From Actinomucor elegans (taxonomy: Eukaryota; Mucoromycota; Mucoromycetes; Mucorales; Mucoraceae), in NCBI GenBank assembly GCA_026027325.1, contig JAMSLZ010000004.1, positions 2,976,001 through 3,040,000 on the forward strand: a DNA stretch of 64,000 nucleotides, read 5' to 3'. The notes under the pieces are model-generated. The model did not search any database, was not told the origin of the DNA, and saw only the letters and a list, made by a program, of their open reading frames with translations. The position numbers and the translations under genes are program-made. Shown here in pieces: positions 36,276 through 46,228 of the stretch (position 1 is the stretch's first letter; every line of letters begins with the position of its first letter).

Positions 36276-37107
36276 ATAATTTTACTAAACATAAAATTGA
36301 GTAAATTAGACACTTAATGGCAGCTCATTCTTAATGTCATTCAGCATTTTAAATACACAGCTATTAGCCAAAGGCTAAATCACGGCAATGAAAGTGCTCA
36401 GCTTATTAAATGGAACTAGCGATTCGTTCTTGTTTCCAAAAGAGTAATTTACAAGAGAATTTTTTGCAACCTGACCTGTATAAGAGACTTTTCAACGAAT
36501 AATAAACGCATTTGAAAGACAATTGTTCAACATTATTTTTGACAAACGTTGAAATTAAACGTTTCTAGGAATTTACATAAAAGATCGTTGAAACGAAAAG
36601 CAGAGTTCATTTTAGTAAATAAAATAAACGAGGATTATGTTGTTGCGTACAAGCATCAGAATTTCATGTACTCATTTATAAGAAGTTTGCAAGATTTGGC
36701 TTTCATCGGCAAAAGACAAGAATACATAAAAATTGTTTGCAAATAAAATGGAGTTCAGGCTTTTCTTTCTTATTGTCAATTTATGTTATAATATTGACTA
36801 AACCCATAACATTATTGTCTGCTTTCCACTAATATTAGGAGTAACCACTAATAAATGAGCAAAGCACTGTTAATTGCGCAGCCATAGAAAATAATTGCTC
36901 TAATTTCATTGGTTCGCAGATTATTATTAGTAGGTAAATCTATAGTATTAGTAGGTAAATGATAATAAAATCGTCGTTTTACCACATAATATTATGGGTA
37001 GCACACAATATTTTCGCCATAGTGGGGTGCTTATAAGTACTTTACATTTTTTTTCAGAAATTGTTTGTTGTTCCTAAAACAATCTCAGTTGGCTCCACTC
37101 CGTCTTC

Positions 37108-37190
37108 TAATGTGATAGATGCTCTCAGAGCCACGCTTTATTTTCCTTTTTGTAATAAATAATAGTTTCCCTTTCTTCCCTATATCTTTC
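37108..37190 (+). repeat. left inverted terminal repeat of the DIRS element
   Basis: 83 bp, starting TAATGTGATAGATGCTCTC and ending CCCTATATCTTTC. The reverse complement is found intact at 41245-41327. Confidence 0.92.
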
Positions 37191-37215
37191 AAAGCCACGC
37201 ATCGTGGGGTTAACT

Positions 37216-38091
37216 ATGGATAATATCAATATAACTAATGTTCAAGAGTCTAACCAGCAAACAAACCTCACTCGCGCACAAGTGGAGGCCCTATTCAGAG
37301 AGCTCGAAGAACAACGAGCAAGAGAAAGAGAAATTCAAGTCAACGGGACTGAACTCCCCTTGGTTATTAGCGAAACCTTGGACAATGCATCTTCAGCACA
37401 ACTTAAGGACGATTTCAAACAATACAAAAGAACCATCCAGCGTTACAACCATGACACTTGGACAAAAGCAGAACAAATCAACAGAGAATTTATTCCGGAC
37501 CTCAAAAACTGGAAGGTGGATGCGTATCAGCTCGTCAGTACCATTCATAAGATCACTGAAACAACACGACTCCAGGCTAGAGCCAGTACAGAATTGTACG
37601 AACAACTTCAGTATCTGCAAGACAAAGCAGAATTTACCTCAGGAAAAGATAGAGAAATCTTTAATAACACCATTGAGCAAGCCCAACGACTTGCAATTTT
37701 CGGATTTGGCTCAGCGAAATTACAAGAAAATGAGGCGAAAGAGGTTTCCCTCAAAGCGCTTAGGCTACCTTCAAGCATCAAACACTTGGAATATTCACCA
37801 GAAGAAGATGGAAAAGCGAATACTTTCGATAGAAACTTTGTTGAACAACTTCAAAAAGCTCGCTTTGAAGACAAGGTCATCAGAGATGCAACGTCGTTTA
37901 GTAGGGGAAACTTCAGCAACAATCGTGGATTTAATGGAACACGAGGAAGAGGAAGGTCAAGAGGTGGACCGTGGCGTGGGAACTGGTCACGCGGTCACTC
38001 TTTTCAACATGGAGGACGAGGCAGAGGCACTCTCCCCTCCAATCAACAGAATTCACAGCCCTCCCCTTCAGTGGCCAACAACAACCTATAG
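37216..38091 (+). CDS. DIRS ORF1, Gag-like protein with RGG C-terminus, 291 aa
   Basis: Starts at ATG 37216 after the left ITR. The N-terminal two thirds are helical and charged (TRAQVEALFRELEEQRARE). The last 55 residues form an Arg/Gly-rich RNA-binding tail with repeated RGRG/RGG motifs and no zinc knuckle. DIRS Gag proteins assemble the RNA template. The 3' end overlaps the RT frame by at least 120 bp in a different frame, so downstream translation needs frameshifting or another recoding event. Confidence 0.72.
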   Translation: MDNINITNVQESNQQTNLTRAQVEALFRELEEQRAREREIQVNGTELPLVISETLDNASSAQLKDDFKQYKRTIQRYNHDTWTKAEQINREFIPDLKNWKVDAYQLVSTIHKITETTRLQARASTELYEQLQYLQDKAEFTSGKDREIFNNTIEQAQRLAIFGFGSAKLQENEAKEVSLKALRLPSSIKHLEYSPEEDGKANTFDRNFVEQLQKARFEDKVIRDATSFSRGNFSNNRGFNGTRGRGRSRGGPWRGNWSRGHSFQHGGRGRGTLPSNQQNSQPSPSVANNNL

Positions 38092-40028
38092 TTCAACAAC
38101 TGCCGCAGAACCCTCAACAACAAACCAACAAGACATCTCCTATTCAACATTATACAACACCACAAGACGGCATCTTACCTGGAGGCCGTCTTACTCATTT
38201 CCACAAATATTGGACACAGATAACAACTCATCCATTTCCTCTTTCAATCGTCAAGGAAGGATACAAAATTCCGTTTGCCACCCGTCCGATACCATGGAAA
38301 ATCAATGTATTACAACTCAACTCAACAGAACAGCAAGCCGCCAACGAAGCTGTCAAAAAATTTTTATCCGCAGGAATAATAGAGATAATGCCAACTCAAT
38401 CAAAAGATTACCTTTCAAAGTTCTTCACAATTCAAGAAAAAACAAAGCGCAGGCCGATTCTGAACTGTCAACGGCTAAATCAACATATCCAATGCGAGCA
38501 CTTCAAAATGGAAGGTATCCCGGCACTAAGAGAATTGATCGAACAAGGAGATTTTATGTGCAAAATCGACTTGAAGGACGCCTATACAGTGGTTCCAATC
38601 CATCCAAAATCACGAAGATACCTCACTTTCAAAAACGAAGGCGTTGTTTACCAGTATCGATCGCTAGCGTTTGGCCTAAACGTAGCTCCTCGTCTGTTCT
38701 CAAAAATAATGCGTTACGCTATCGAACCTTTACGTCAAGAAGGTATCCGTCTAGTCTACTACCTAGACGATATTTGTTTACTGTCAAAAACAAAAAGAGA
38801 CTTGCTCGCAACCACCAGAAAGGTAATTACTCATCTCCAATCCTTGGGATTTATAATCAACGAAGAAAAAAGTCTTCTCACACCATCACAGACACAAGAG
38901 TTCTTGGGTTTTCAATTCAATACAAAGAAAATGAAAATTACAGTACCACTGCAGAAAATAAACAAACTTTTGTTAAAGATCCGTCAAGCTACTCAACCAG
39001 TCCAACGCACATGCAGATGGATAGCGGGCCTGTTGGGCAAAGTAACATCAATGATTCCAGCTATAGGAGAAGCTCTTCTCCACATTCGCTATTTACAGAG
39101 AGATCTAGCGAAGAGTCTTCACAAAAACAATCAGAACTGGGAGATGCCATGCCAAATATCCCCTCAGAGTTTACAAGAATTTCATTGGTGGAAGGAATCA
39201 ATCTCATCGAAGAACGGCCTACCTATTCAAGCAATAACAGTTCCTGCTCCCCAACTAACGATATACACAGACAGTTCAGACACAGGTTGGGGGGTGAGCT
39301 CACCAATGATATCAACATTCGGGTTTTGGAACAACCAAGACAAATCGACCTCAATAAACGTTCGCGAACTGAAGGCAGTCTATTATGCATTGAAAATGCA
39401 TGCTCTAAGATTAGAAAATTGCACGATAAAGGTTTTCACAGACAACACCACAGCCCTCAAATACACAACAAAATTTGGAGGTACAGCCTCTCATCAGCTA
39501 CAGGAACTGGCAATACTGATTCAAGAACTCTGCAACCGCTACCACTTGACAGTGACTTATCAACACATCGCGGGATTACAAAACACTCTCGCAGACCAAC
39601 TATCCAGGAAACAGATTCCACTTTACGAACAAACCATTCCGAAAAAACTATTTCATCAAGTGATACAACAATGGGGACCGCTTGTAGTGGACGCCTTTGC
39701 GGCTTCCCACAACCATCAACTGAAGAGATACTGGAGTCTTCATCCAGATCCATCAGCCGAGGCACAAGACGCGTTTCAACAAAAATGGCTCAAAAAAGGG
39801 ATGTTTTTGAATCCCCCCTGGAAATTAATCCCAAAAGTGATACAACAGCTGAAGAAACAGAAGATACATCAAGCAGTTTTGATCACTCCTCTGTGGCCCA
39901 GTCAATATTGGTACCCAATGGTCTTGAGAATGAAGCACTTGGACAACCCAATTATAATGAAGATCAACAAGAGGTTCTCACTGACCGCTTGGCTATTATC
40001 AGCAACGCAAGGCACAAGTCTGGTTTAA
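37971..40028 (+). CDS. DIRS ORF2: reverse transcriptase, RNase H and DAM-like domain
   Basis: Frame open to TAA at 40026. Reverse transcriptase motifs are KIDLKDAY, the LAFGLNVAPRLFSKIM block and the active site YYLDD. RNase H follows, with TIYTDSSDTGWG, ELKAVYYAL, FTDNTTAL and ADQLSR, so the four acidic positions are present. Next comes the DAM-like (N6-adenine methyltransferase) domain of DIRS elements, with DAFAASHN, FLNPPWKLIPKV and PLWPSQYW. The first 430 nt of the frame have no ATG, so this is probably made by -1 frameshift from ORF1. The start given is the edge of the overlap, not a true initiation site. Confidence 0.88.
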   Translation: MAWELVTRSLFSTWRTRQRHSPLQSTEFTALPFSGQQQPIVQQLPQNPQQQTNKTSPIQHYTTPQDGILPGGRLTHFHKYWTQITTHPFPLSIVKEGYKIPFATRPIPWKINVLQLNSTEQQAANEAVKKFLSAGIIEIMPTQSKDYLSKFFTIQEKTKRRPILNCQRLNQHIQCEHFKMEGIPALRELIEQGDFMCKIDLKDAYTVVPIHPKSRRYLTFKNEGVVYQYRSLAFGLNVAPRLFSKIMRYAIEPLRQEGIRLVYYLDDICLLSKTKRDLLATTRKVITHLQSLGFIINEEKSLLTPSQTQEFLGFQFNTKKMKITVPLQKINKLLLKIRQATQPVQRTCRWIAGLLGKVTSMIPAIGEALLHIRYLQRDLAKSLHKNNQNWEMPCQISPQSLQEFHWWKESISSKNGLPIQAITVPAPQLTIYTDSSDTGWGVSSPMISTFGFWNNQDKSTSINVRELKAVYYALKMHALRLENCTIKVFTDNTTALKYTTKFGGTASHQLQELAILIQELCNRYHLTVTYQHIAGLQNTLADQLSRKQIPLYEQTIPKKLFHQVIQQWGPLVVDAFAASHNHQLKRYWSLHPDPSAEAQDAFQQKWLKKGMFLNPPWKLIPKVIQQLKKQKIHQAVLITPLWPSQYWYPMVLRMKHLDNPIIMKINKRFSLTAWLLSATQGTSLV

Positions 40029-41158
40029 CCGACACTGCTAGTATTGAATATCTTAAAAATTCAACACGCAAAAGCACCACAAAAATATACGATAATGGAT
40101 GGCGACAATGGCATCGTTGGTGTTTACAACAAAACCCAAAAATTGTTCCGACGGCTTACAACTGTGCAAATATTTTACAATTTTTAGTCGCTAATAACAA
40201 ATACAGCAGCAATCACTTAAACACCTTAAGATCTTCCATAGCTTCGGTCTTTCGTGAACTGTACCCGGATGAAATGCCGTTAGCAATCCAACCAACAATT
40301 CAAGCCTTCTTTGCAGCAAAGCGTAGATCAGAAGTAAAAATTCCTACACCTCAACAGTTGGAAACATGGGATACAAACAAAATGACTATGTTCATTCTTT
40401 CATCTTGGGCAGATTCAAATAACCTAAACTTATATGATTTACAACTCAAAACAATTGCTTTACTTTGCTTAGCTACGATGGCCAGACCAAGATCGGATAT
40501 GGGCAGACTTCAATTTCGTGACACTATCTTTCAGTATCAAGATTCAACAAATTCAACTCTTACAGGAGTCACAGTACACTTTCGTGAGCCCAAAGAAACT
40601 CAAGTCAAGACATCTAAGTTAGGCGTTCTTCAAGATTCTCGCTTATGCCCGGTATCTACTCTAAATGTATTTGTTCAAAAAACTGCGATTTTAAGGAGAA
40701 ATCTACCTGTGGATCACACTTTATTCTTAGCTTTTATTGAAAAACCAGAATCAGTTACCTCCATTCGTCCATCAACCATGTCCAACTGGGTTAAACTACT
40801 AATGGAAAAATCGGGTATCGACACCACTAAATTCAAAGCACATTCAATACGAGCGGCGTCAAGTACAAAAGCGGTGGAAAAGGGACACTCTATCGATTCA
40901 GTAAAAGAACATGCTGGCTGGAGCCTTAACTCAAATACTTTTGAAAAATTCTATTATAAACCAACAAATCAAGAATCCTCAAGTACGGCAATCACTTATT
41001 CAATTTTTTCTCAAACGGAAAACACTATCACATTAGAAGACGGAGTGGAGCCAACTGAGATTGTTTTAGGAACAACAAACAATCCTAATGTTGGCGAAAC
41101 GAAGTCAAATAATGTGATAGATACCCACCCTTGGTATCGCCGATTTCTAGGAATCTAG
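40016..41158 (+). CDS. DIRS ORF3: tyrosine recombinase
   Basis: An integrase of the tyrosine recombinase (lambda Int-like) family that inserts the circular DIRS cDNA. A core-binding N-terminal part (STRKSTTKIYDNGWRQWHRW) precedes the catalytic domain. The catalytic Arg is in MARPRSDMG, HxxR in HSIRAASS, the second His or Trp in HAGWSLNS, and the nucleophile Tyr in FEKFYYKP. All catalytic positions are present. No ATG precedes the domain in this frame, and the frame overlaps the RT stop by a few codons, so a second -1 shift or reinitiation is needed. The same frame is open without a stop back to 37238. Its last 45 codons run over the internal complementary region, so protein and replication signal share the DNA. 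Confidence 0.88.
   Translation, partial: KSGLTDTASIEYLKNSTRKSTTKIYDNGWRQWHRWCLQQNPKIVPTAYNCANILQFLVANNKYSSNHLNTLRSSIASVFRELYPDEMPLAIQPTIQAFFAAKRRSEVKIPTPQQLETWDTNKMTMFILSSWADSNNLNLYDLQLKTIALLCLATMARPRSDMGRLQFRDTIFQYQDSTNSTLTGVTVHFREPKETQVKTSKLGVLQDSRLCPVSTLNVFVQKTAILRRNLPVDHTLFLAFIEKPESVTSIRPSTMSNWVKLLMEKSGIDTTKFKAHSIRAASSTKAVEKGHSIDSVKEHAGWSLNSNTFEKFYYKPTNQESSSTAITYSIFSQTENTITLEDGVEPTEIVLGTTNNPNVGETKSNNVIDTHPWYRRFLGI
41024..41121 (-). repeat. internal complementary region (ICR) of the DIRS element
   Basis: 41024-41083 is the reverse complement of 37060-37119 at the left end. 41081-41121 is the reverse complement of 41316-41356 at the right end. The two halves overlap on AAT at 41081-41083 (ATT in the other sense). 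In DIRS elements the ICR guides circular cDNA formation by pairing with both ends. Confidence 0.92.
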
Positions 41159-41195
41159 TTAACATAATTATATATTTTATATCTCACTCCCTCCC

Positions 41196-41223
<28 letters not shown>
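41196..41223 (+). repeat. A28 homopolymer between recombinase stop and right ITR
   Basis: An uninterrupted run of 28 A, just 38 bp after the recombinase stop codon and 21 bp before the right ITR. It may mark the encoded 3' end of the element's transcript or be replication slippage. Confidence 0.8.
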
Positions 41224-41227
<4 letters not shown>

Positions 41228-41244
41228 ATAGTAATGCTTAGGCA

Positions 41245-41327
41245 GAAAGATATAGGGAAGAAAGGGAAACTATTATTTATTACAAAAAGGAAAATAAAGC
41301 GTGGCTCTGAGAGCATCTATCACATTA
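41245..41327 (-). repeat. right inverted terminal repeat of the DIRS element
   Basis: 83 bp, the exact reverse complement of 37108-37190. Confidence 0.92.
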
Positions 41328-41356
41328 TTTGACTTCGTTTCGCCAACATTAGGATT

Positions 41357-42995
41357 TTTCGCCAATTTCAAAAGAAATTTCGTCAGTTTCAAGAATTAAT
41401 ACTGGCCAAAATAATAAAAAACGAAAAATAATACTGGTTTCTTGGTGCAAAGCTACACAATAGAAATATATGTATATTATTTTTTTTTGCGGTTATTTGT
41501 ATTTGACAAGTAGAGTAAATTGATTGTAATTTAGTCCAACGAAAAATGCATTAGAATCAGTAGTTTGTTTTAAGAAAGGAACACAGATCAGATGCGACAT
41601 TAAACTGAGATCAATCAAAAGATCTATAGATTATTAGTTCAGTGTTAAAATAGAATACTTGACATTTACAGTTAGCTATCGGTCTAGATATAGTATATTA
41701 ATTTAACTACAGTCAAGTAATGATTGTAAACTGTTCAGTAGTTCATTTTGAACATGTACTACTTATCGAATTCGAAATTAAACCGAAATTGAGTAAGGGA
41801 TCTATTGATCATTAGTTCTAGATTATATTAAATGTAAGAATTTCAGTATATTTCGCTAAAATATATTATAGTCATAGTACTTCAATTAAATAATAATTTT
41901 ACTGGATGAAGTAATGTACTCTAAACATGGACTGTTCAGCAGAATCGACATTAAACCAGAATCAATTAAGAAATTTCGAGATGTTAAAAAGATAGTCAGT
42001 CCTTAGAAAATTAATAAGGATATCTTTCTAGTACTCATTTGAGTTTTCTGGAGTATGATGACAGTATTTTCGAGGCATAATTTTTTACGTAGTACTACAG
42101 GGCCTGTATCTTTGGGAACAAGTAAAGTTTGTTTTGAGTTTATTAATTATATGAAGGCAATAGTATATATTTATTCACCACAGAAGGCACAAAATTAAAT
42201 TCTACACAAAATTGATTAACGCTTTTTTTTTATCGACAGCTCTTGTCATTTAAAACAACATCAATGTTCATGATAAAAAGGATATGTGACTGGACTTTTG
42301 AATCTAATATGATGAAGAGCCAATATCAAGGAAGACTACAATCAAAAAACATTGGAAAGCTAGACATTACACTGTATGATTTAGCCTGAAATCCTGATTT
42401 AACGACACTAAGGTTGAACACCTTTAGTGGGTCAGAGATGAGATCAATCGGTTAATTGAATAATGAGGTTTTGTTATCTGAGGCAAAGGATCTTTGGCAG
42501 CTTGAGGCTGCGTAATATGCTGGGGGGTTTTAGGTCTATAAAAATGATCCAGAGCACCGTAAATAAAGACAAATATATCCAAAGCTTTTATGAAATATTT
42601 GTTCGTGGTACTCAATACTCTGAAAGATGAATGACAGCACAACTTCACTTGCCTAGGAGTTAACGCTACAAACAAGTATTTTAAGAATCAATAATACCTA
42701 AGAGGTTTCAATTACTGAAGTATTCTAAGCCCGGATTAAAACATAATTGAGAATTTTTGATCGTGTTTGGAAAGAATGAACAAGAAAACAGTCTACATTA
42801 CAACTGAGGAGCAACTGAAAGCTTATTTAGATGGAAGATTGAATCAGAAAAATTAGACATTTGATGTATTTTTTAACTAGCTATGAATCATCCTCGATAA
42901 CATCTTTGTTAAATTTGGTGTTGATTGAAGAATAACTTTTCAATATTGCGTATAAATTTTTTGAAAAAAAAAACACAGATTTATTAACCTTGAGT
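41357..42995. other. intergenic region with decayed dispersed repeats
   Basis: No gene supported. Three degenerate copies of the dispersed repeat lie at about 41583-41645, 41747-41822 and 41930-42000, with common words GACATTAAACTGAGAT, TGAACATG and GATCTAT(A/T)GAT. A minus frame of 83 codons at 42424-42675 has no recognisable content. Confidence 0.5.
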
Positions 42996-44845
42996 TTATA
43001 GGATATCATTCTTCTTTGTAGTGACTATTATGTTTGATTCATTGGAACTAATGATAGAAGGTGTTTGAATATCGCTCTGTTTATTCACCTTTTCTTGTAC
43101 TTCTTGATGGTGGTCAAAACTCTTTTCAATCGCGTCTACAGAGCCAGCTCCATCATTGAAGATTGCATCAATTTCTTCAAGGCTTTTGCCTTTGGTCTCT
43201 ACAAACCATTTCCATACAACAAAAAAAGCTACTATATTCCAGCAAGCGTAAAAGATATAGGTAGCCCAACCAATTGACTCAAGAAGTGGCGGTGTGAACA
43301 AACCCACAGCGAAGTTGGATAACTGAATGTAAATGTAAGCAACTATTTAAAATGTGCTTCAAAGCGTACATACCCAATTAGATGAAACGGCAAGAGACAT
43401 ACCTTTTGCTCTTGTACGGAATGGAAAAATTTCAGCAGGGTCTATTGAATAGGAATAGTTAGTAGGAGTACTTTATCATGATACTCTCTCAAGTCCTACA
43501 TAGCCAATCGACACAGGCCCAAGTGATACCAAAAGTACCGACGTAGATCATTGTAAAAGTAATAACAAGAATGGCTGAAGTCATACCAAGAGATACTTTG
43601 TTAAAAACAGCCATAAGTACAAGCCAAATAGTCATAAAGAAACTCCCCCACATGAAAAGAGGACGTCTTCCTACGCGATCTACTAGGAAAGCTGCAATAA
43701 TAGCGCCAAAGAAGTATACAAGAGCAGTAAAGCCTGCAAACATCAGAGTTTGCTTACCAGGACCGAGCACTGTTTCGTACATTTTAGGAGCATAGTACTG
43801 CAAAAAAAAAGGTGAGCAGTTGTGCCAAGTGCGGTATAAAAAGTGGGCTTACAGTAACAATGTTTATACCAGACATTTGACCAAGAGCTTGAACAGCGAT
43901 ACCTATAAAAGTTCTCTTTCTATAAATAGTAAACATTTCACCCCAAGTAGGCTGACCAAGCTTCGCTTCGAAATCTAAAGTGGTTTTGATATCGTCGTAT
44001 TCCTGACAAACGTCTGGGTGATTTTGGTCTTTGCCATGCATATCAGAAAGTGTCTTCAATGCGAGTTGGTCCTTGCTTTTAGATACTAAGTATCTTGGAG
44101 ATTCAGGTAACCCTAATGTACCAACAGCTAATATAAGAGCAAATATAACTTGCAGTAAAAGAGGACCACGAAATGACCAGTCGTTTTCCACAAAAGCAAA
44201 TCCATAATCAATAAATGCTATAGAATGAATTAGTATAATATCTTAGATATCGTATCAGTCCTGTACCAGAAGCTGTATAACCCAGCATGTTTATACTCAT
44301 ACCAATCACAGTAACCTTGCCTCTCTAAATATCAAACTAGTTAAAATGTGTACCTATGATGCATATATATATATTACGTTATGAGCTCTACTCAATTCAG
44401 CAGTATATACAGGCAAGACAGTGCTTAGGAAACCAATACCAAAGCCAGCAATTAGTCGGCCCAAAAGTATCTGCACCATTGTAACTGATGCAGTTTGAAG
44501 AGTACCACCAATGATAAAGATTAAAGCACCTATCATAATAGTCCATCGACGACCAATTCTATCCATAAACCAACTAGTTGGGTAGGTAGTTGACCAAGCG
44601 CCCAATTCAAAGATAGCTACTACTAAACCTTGCATTGTAGCATTTGGATATCCAAACAAGTTTAGCCATTGTTCGTTGACAAGTACACCACTAAGAACAC
44701 CTTGATCATCTTTCTTTTCGGTTTAGCAAGTTATATATGGGGGATTGTTTTGACAAAAATACGTACAACCAAACAAGAACTGGCCCAATGATGCGAAGCA
44801 GGTTACAGAGTAGAGCAAAGCGTTTCCCTTTAATAAGCTTGTCAT
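42996..44845 (-). CDS. MFS sugar transporter, 508 aa, seven exons
   Basis: A proton-coupled or facilitative hexose-family permease at the plasma membrane. Minus-strand exons: 44845-44767, 44709-44378, 44324-44267, 44217-43853, 43797-43500, 43441-43374, 43322-42996. It starts MTSLLKGNALLYSVTCFASLG in TM1, then GYDQGVLSGVLV. Sugar_tr signatures are present: DRIGRR after TM2, LIAGFGIGFLSTVLPVYTAELS, PESPRYLV before the central loop, VDRVGRRP after TM8, and PAEIFPFRTRAKG across intron 5. Length and 12-TM layout match the family. The C-terminus is a long hydrophilic tail. It is divergent with the dehydrogenase gene at 46229. Confidence 0.93.
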
Positions 44846-46228
44846 TGTATTCTGTTCTTAGAAGAAAAGAAACAAAAGAACACCTGTATTTATATAGGTA
44901 TTTGATTACGACAGTATTTAACCTTTTATGGAGTCTTCTGCGTATGAAAAAATATTTCTTTGAGGTCCTACACCAAAGTAGCACATCAGTACCCACTCTT
45001 TAGCGATGAGAATGGATTTTATATAAGGGTATATCGCTGTCTACTTGACATGTATGCGTAAGCAGCTTATGTATGTGGCTGATTCATTAGCTAAAACATA
45101 AAAAGCGAAAATAGTAGACATATGTGCTGATCTAACTTATTTTTGCGGTCTGTTTTGAATTCTCTGGATTTATTGTATTGAGAATAACGCAAGGTTGGGG
45201 CCCACATCACTCAAGTTAATAGTAAGGTAGGGATTTTAAGGTCATGTTCAATTGATGCTCAATCGTTAAATGGCGGGAAATACAGGTTAGTTATTCCTTG
45301 TGCAAGCAATATACCTTGTAACTTTCCCTTATCGATATTCCCACATCCAATGGTTATGCATAATAATAGATCAAAAATACTCTATACGAATGACAGCTTA
45401 AATAGAAAATTTGTTGATGAGATATTTAGTTGATAATTTTGCTCATATTCAAGTAGCTTTCATATCCGTTCTAAACTGTCAGTAATTTGGGTGTTTCTTG
45501 AACCCAGGATACTGCATTTCTTGACCAAAAGCATTTGTTGTATTATATTCTGGCAGATCTGGGACGTCAGTATCATAAAAAAATCTAATATTTTATTAAC
45601 CCGGTAAGCGTAGGTTTTCTCCGATTTGTCAATGGCCAAGGTCTATGTGTAACTTGGACAGTGTGGGCAGACAATAATGCTAGTTGGATCCGGACAGAGT
45701 TTACCGACTTTTACAGAAAATACACAAAGTAGAACATCCCATCTTGACTATTAAAAAGATCCCTGACGGCCCTAAATATGAAATAAAAGTATTACAAATA
45801 GGATTGCCTAACATGATCCAGACTTTCTTGTGGAACTCCAGGGCAAGCTTTGGTTAATGCATGCTTTTTTTTTCCCAAAAAAGTGACAGAGCGTATTTAA
45901 ATGAGGACATCCAAAGTACACATTTCTCATTATAAAATCGATGCAAGGTGCTTTTTGATCTGGACTTTGAACAACAAAGAGATAAGAGATCCACTTCGTA
46001 TCATGTAATGCAGCTTCCAAGCCTAAAACATGATTCTGAGTTTTGGTTCGACTTTGGAAGAAAAACTACTAGCAGTAAGCCAATCGGGCAATTCGAGTTT
46101 GAACAAGTAATCGGGTAAAACTAAATGCGTTATACAATAACTAAACAAAAGACGTGTCATAGTTTATATTTAATCACTGCTTTTATTTGTTTCATACCTT
46201 TCTTTTACTATATTTTTTTATTACAGCC
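44846..46228. other. divergent promoter region between transporter and dehydrogenase
   Basis: 1.4 kb of AT-rich DNA between two divergently transcribed genes. A GC-rich patch (GGTTGGGGCCCACATCAC) near 45194 could hold regulatory sites. A minus frame at 45808-46020 has no recognisable protein. Confidence 0.45.

Larger units (their letters stand above)
29646..37024 (+). mobile_element. CACTA-2: complete CACTA (EnSpm-like) DNA transposon, 7.4 kb
   Basis: The ends are perfect 20-bp inverted copies of CACTATGGCGAAAATATTGT (29646-29665 and 37005-37024). A minus-strand accessory gene (30949-32031) and a plus-strand six-exon transposase (32437-35409) lie inside, in the same divergent order as in CACTA-1. 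Both subterminal zones carry repeated AATATTATGGGTAA-like words. The flanking trinucleotides are CCA and GGG, so no target duplication is visible. The sequence differs from CACTA-1 and the two belong to separate families. Confidence 0.86.
37060..41356 (+). mobile_element. DIRS-type tyrosine-recombinase retrotransposon, 4.3 kb
   Basis: Encodes an RGG-rich Gag-like protein, reverse transcriptase with RNase H and a DAM-like domain, and a tyrosine recombinase. The ends are perfect 83-bp inverted repeats (37108-37190 and 41245-41327) with outer extensions on both sides. The internal complementary region (41024-41121) is the reverse complement of the left extension (37060-37119) joined to the right extension (41316-41356), which is the DIRS-1 signature. 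ATT is present at both outer edges (37060-37062 and 41354-41356) and once at the internal junction. The element begins 36 bp beyond the right end of CACTA-2. Confidence 0.93.

Noticed and set aside
37971..38091. GTG at 37971 as the RT start
   Set aside because: Non-ATG initiation is not expected here. The overlap with ORF1 favours frameshifting.
42424..42675. 83-codon minus frame
   Set aside because: No recognisable content; lies in a zone of decayed repeats.
45808..46020. 70-codon minus frame with several Cys in the transporter/dehydrogenase promoter
   Set aside because: Cys and His spacing fits no zinc motif, and no splice partner was found.
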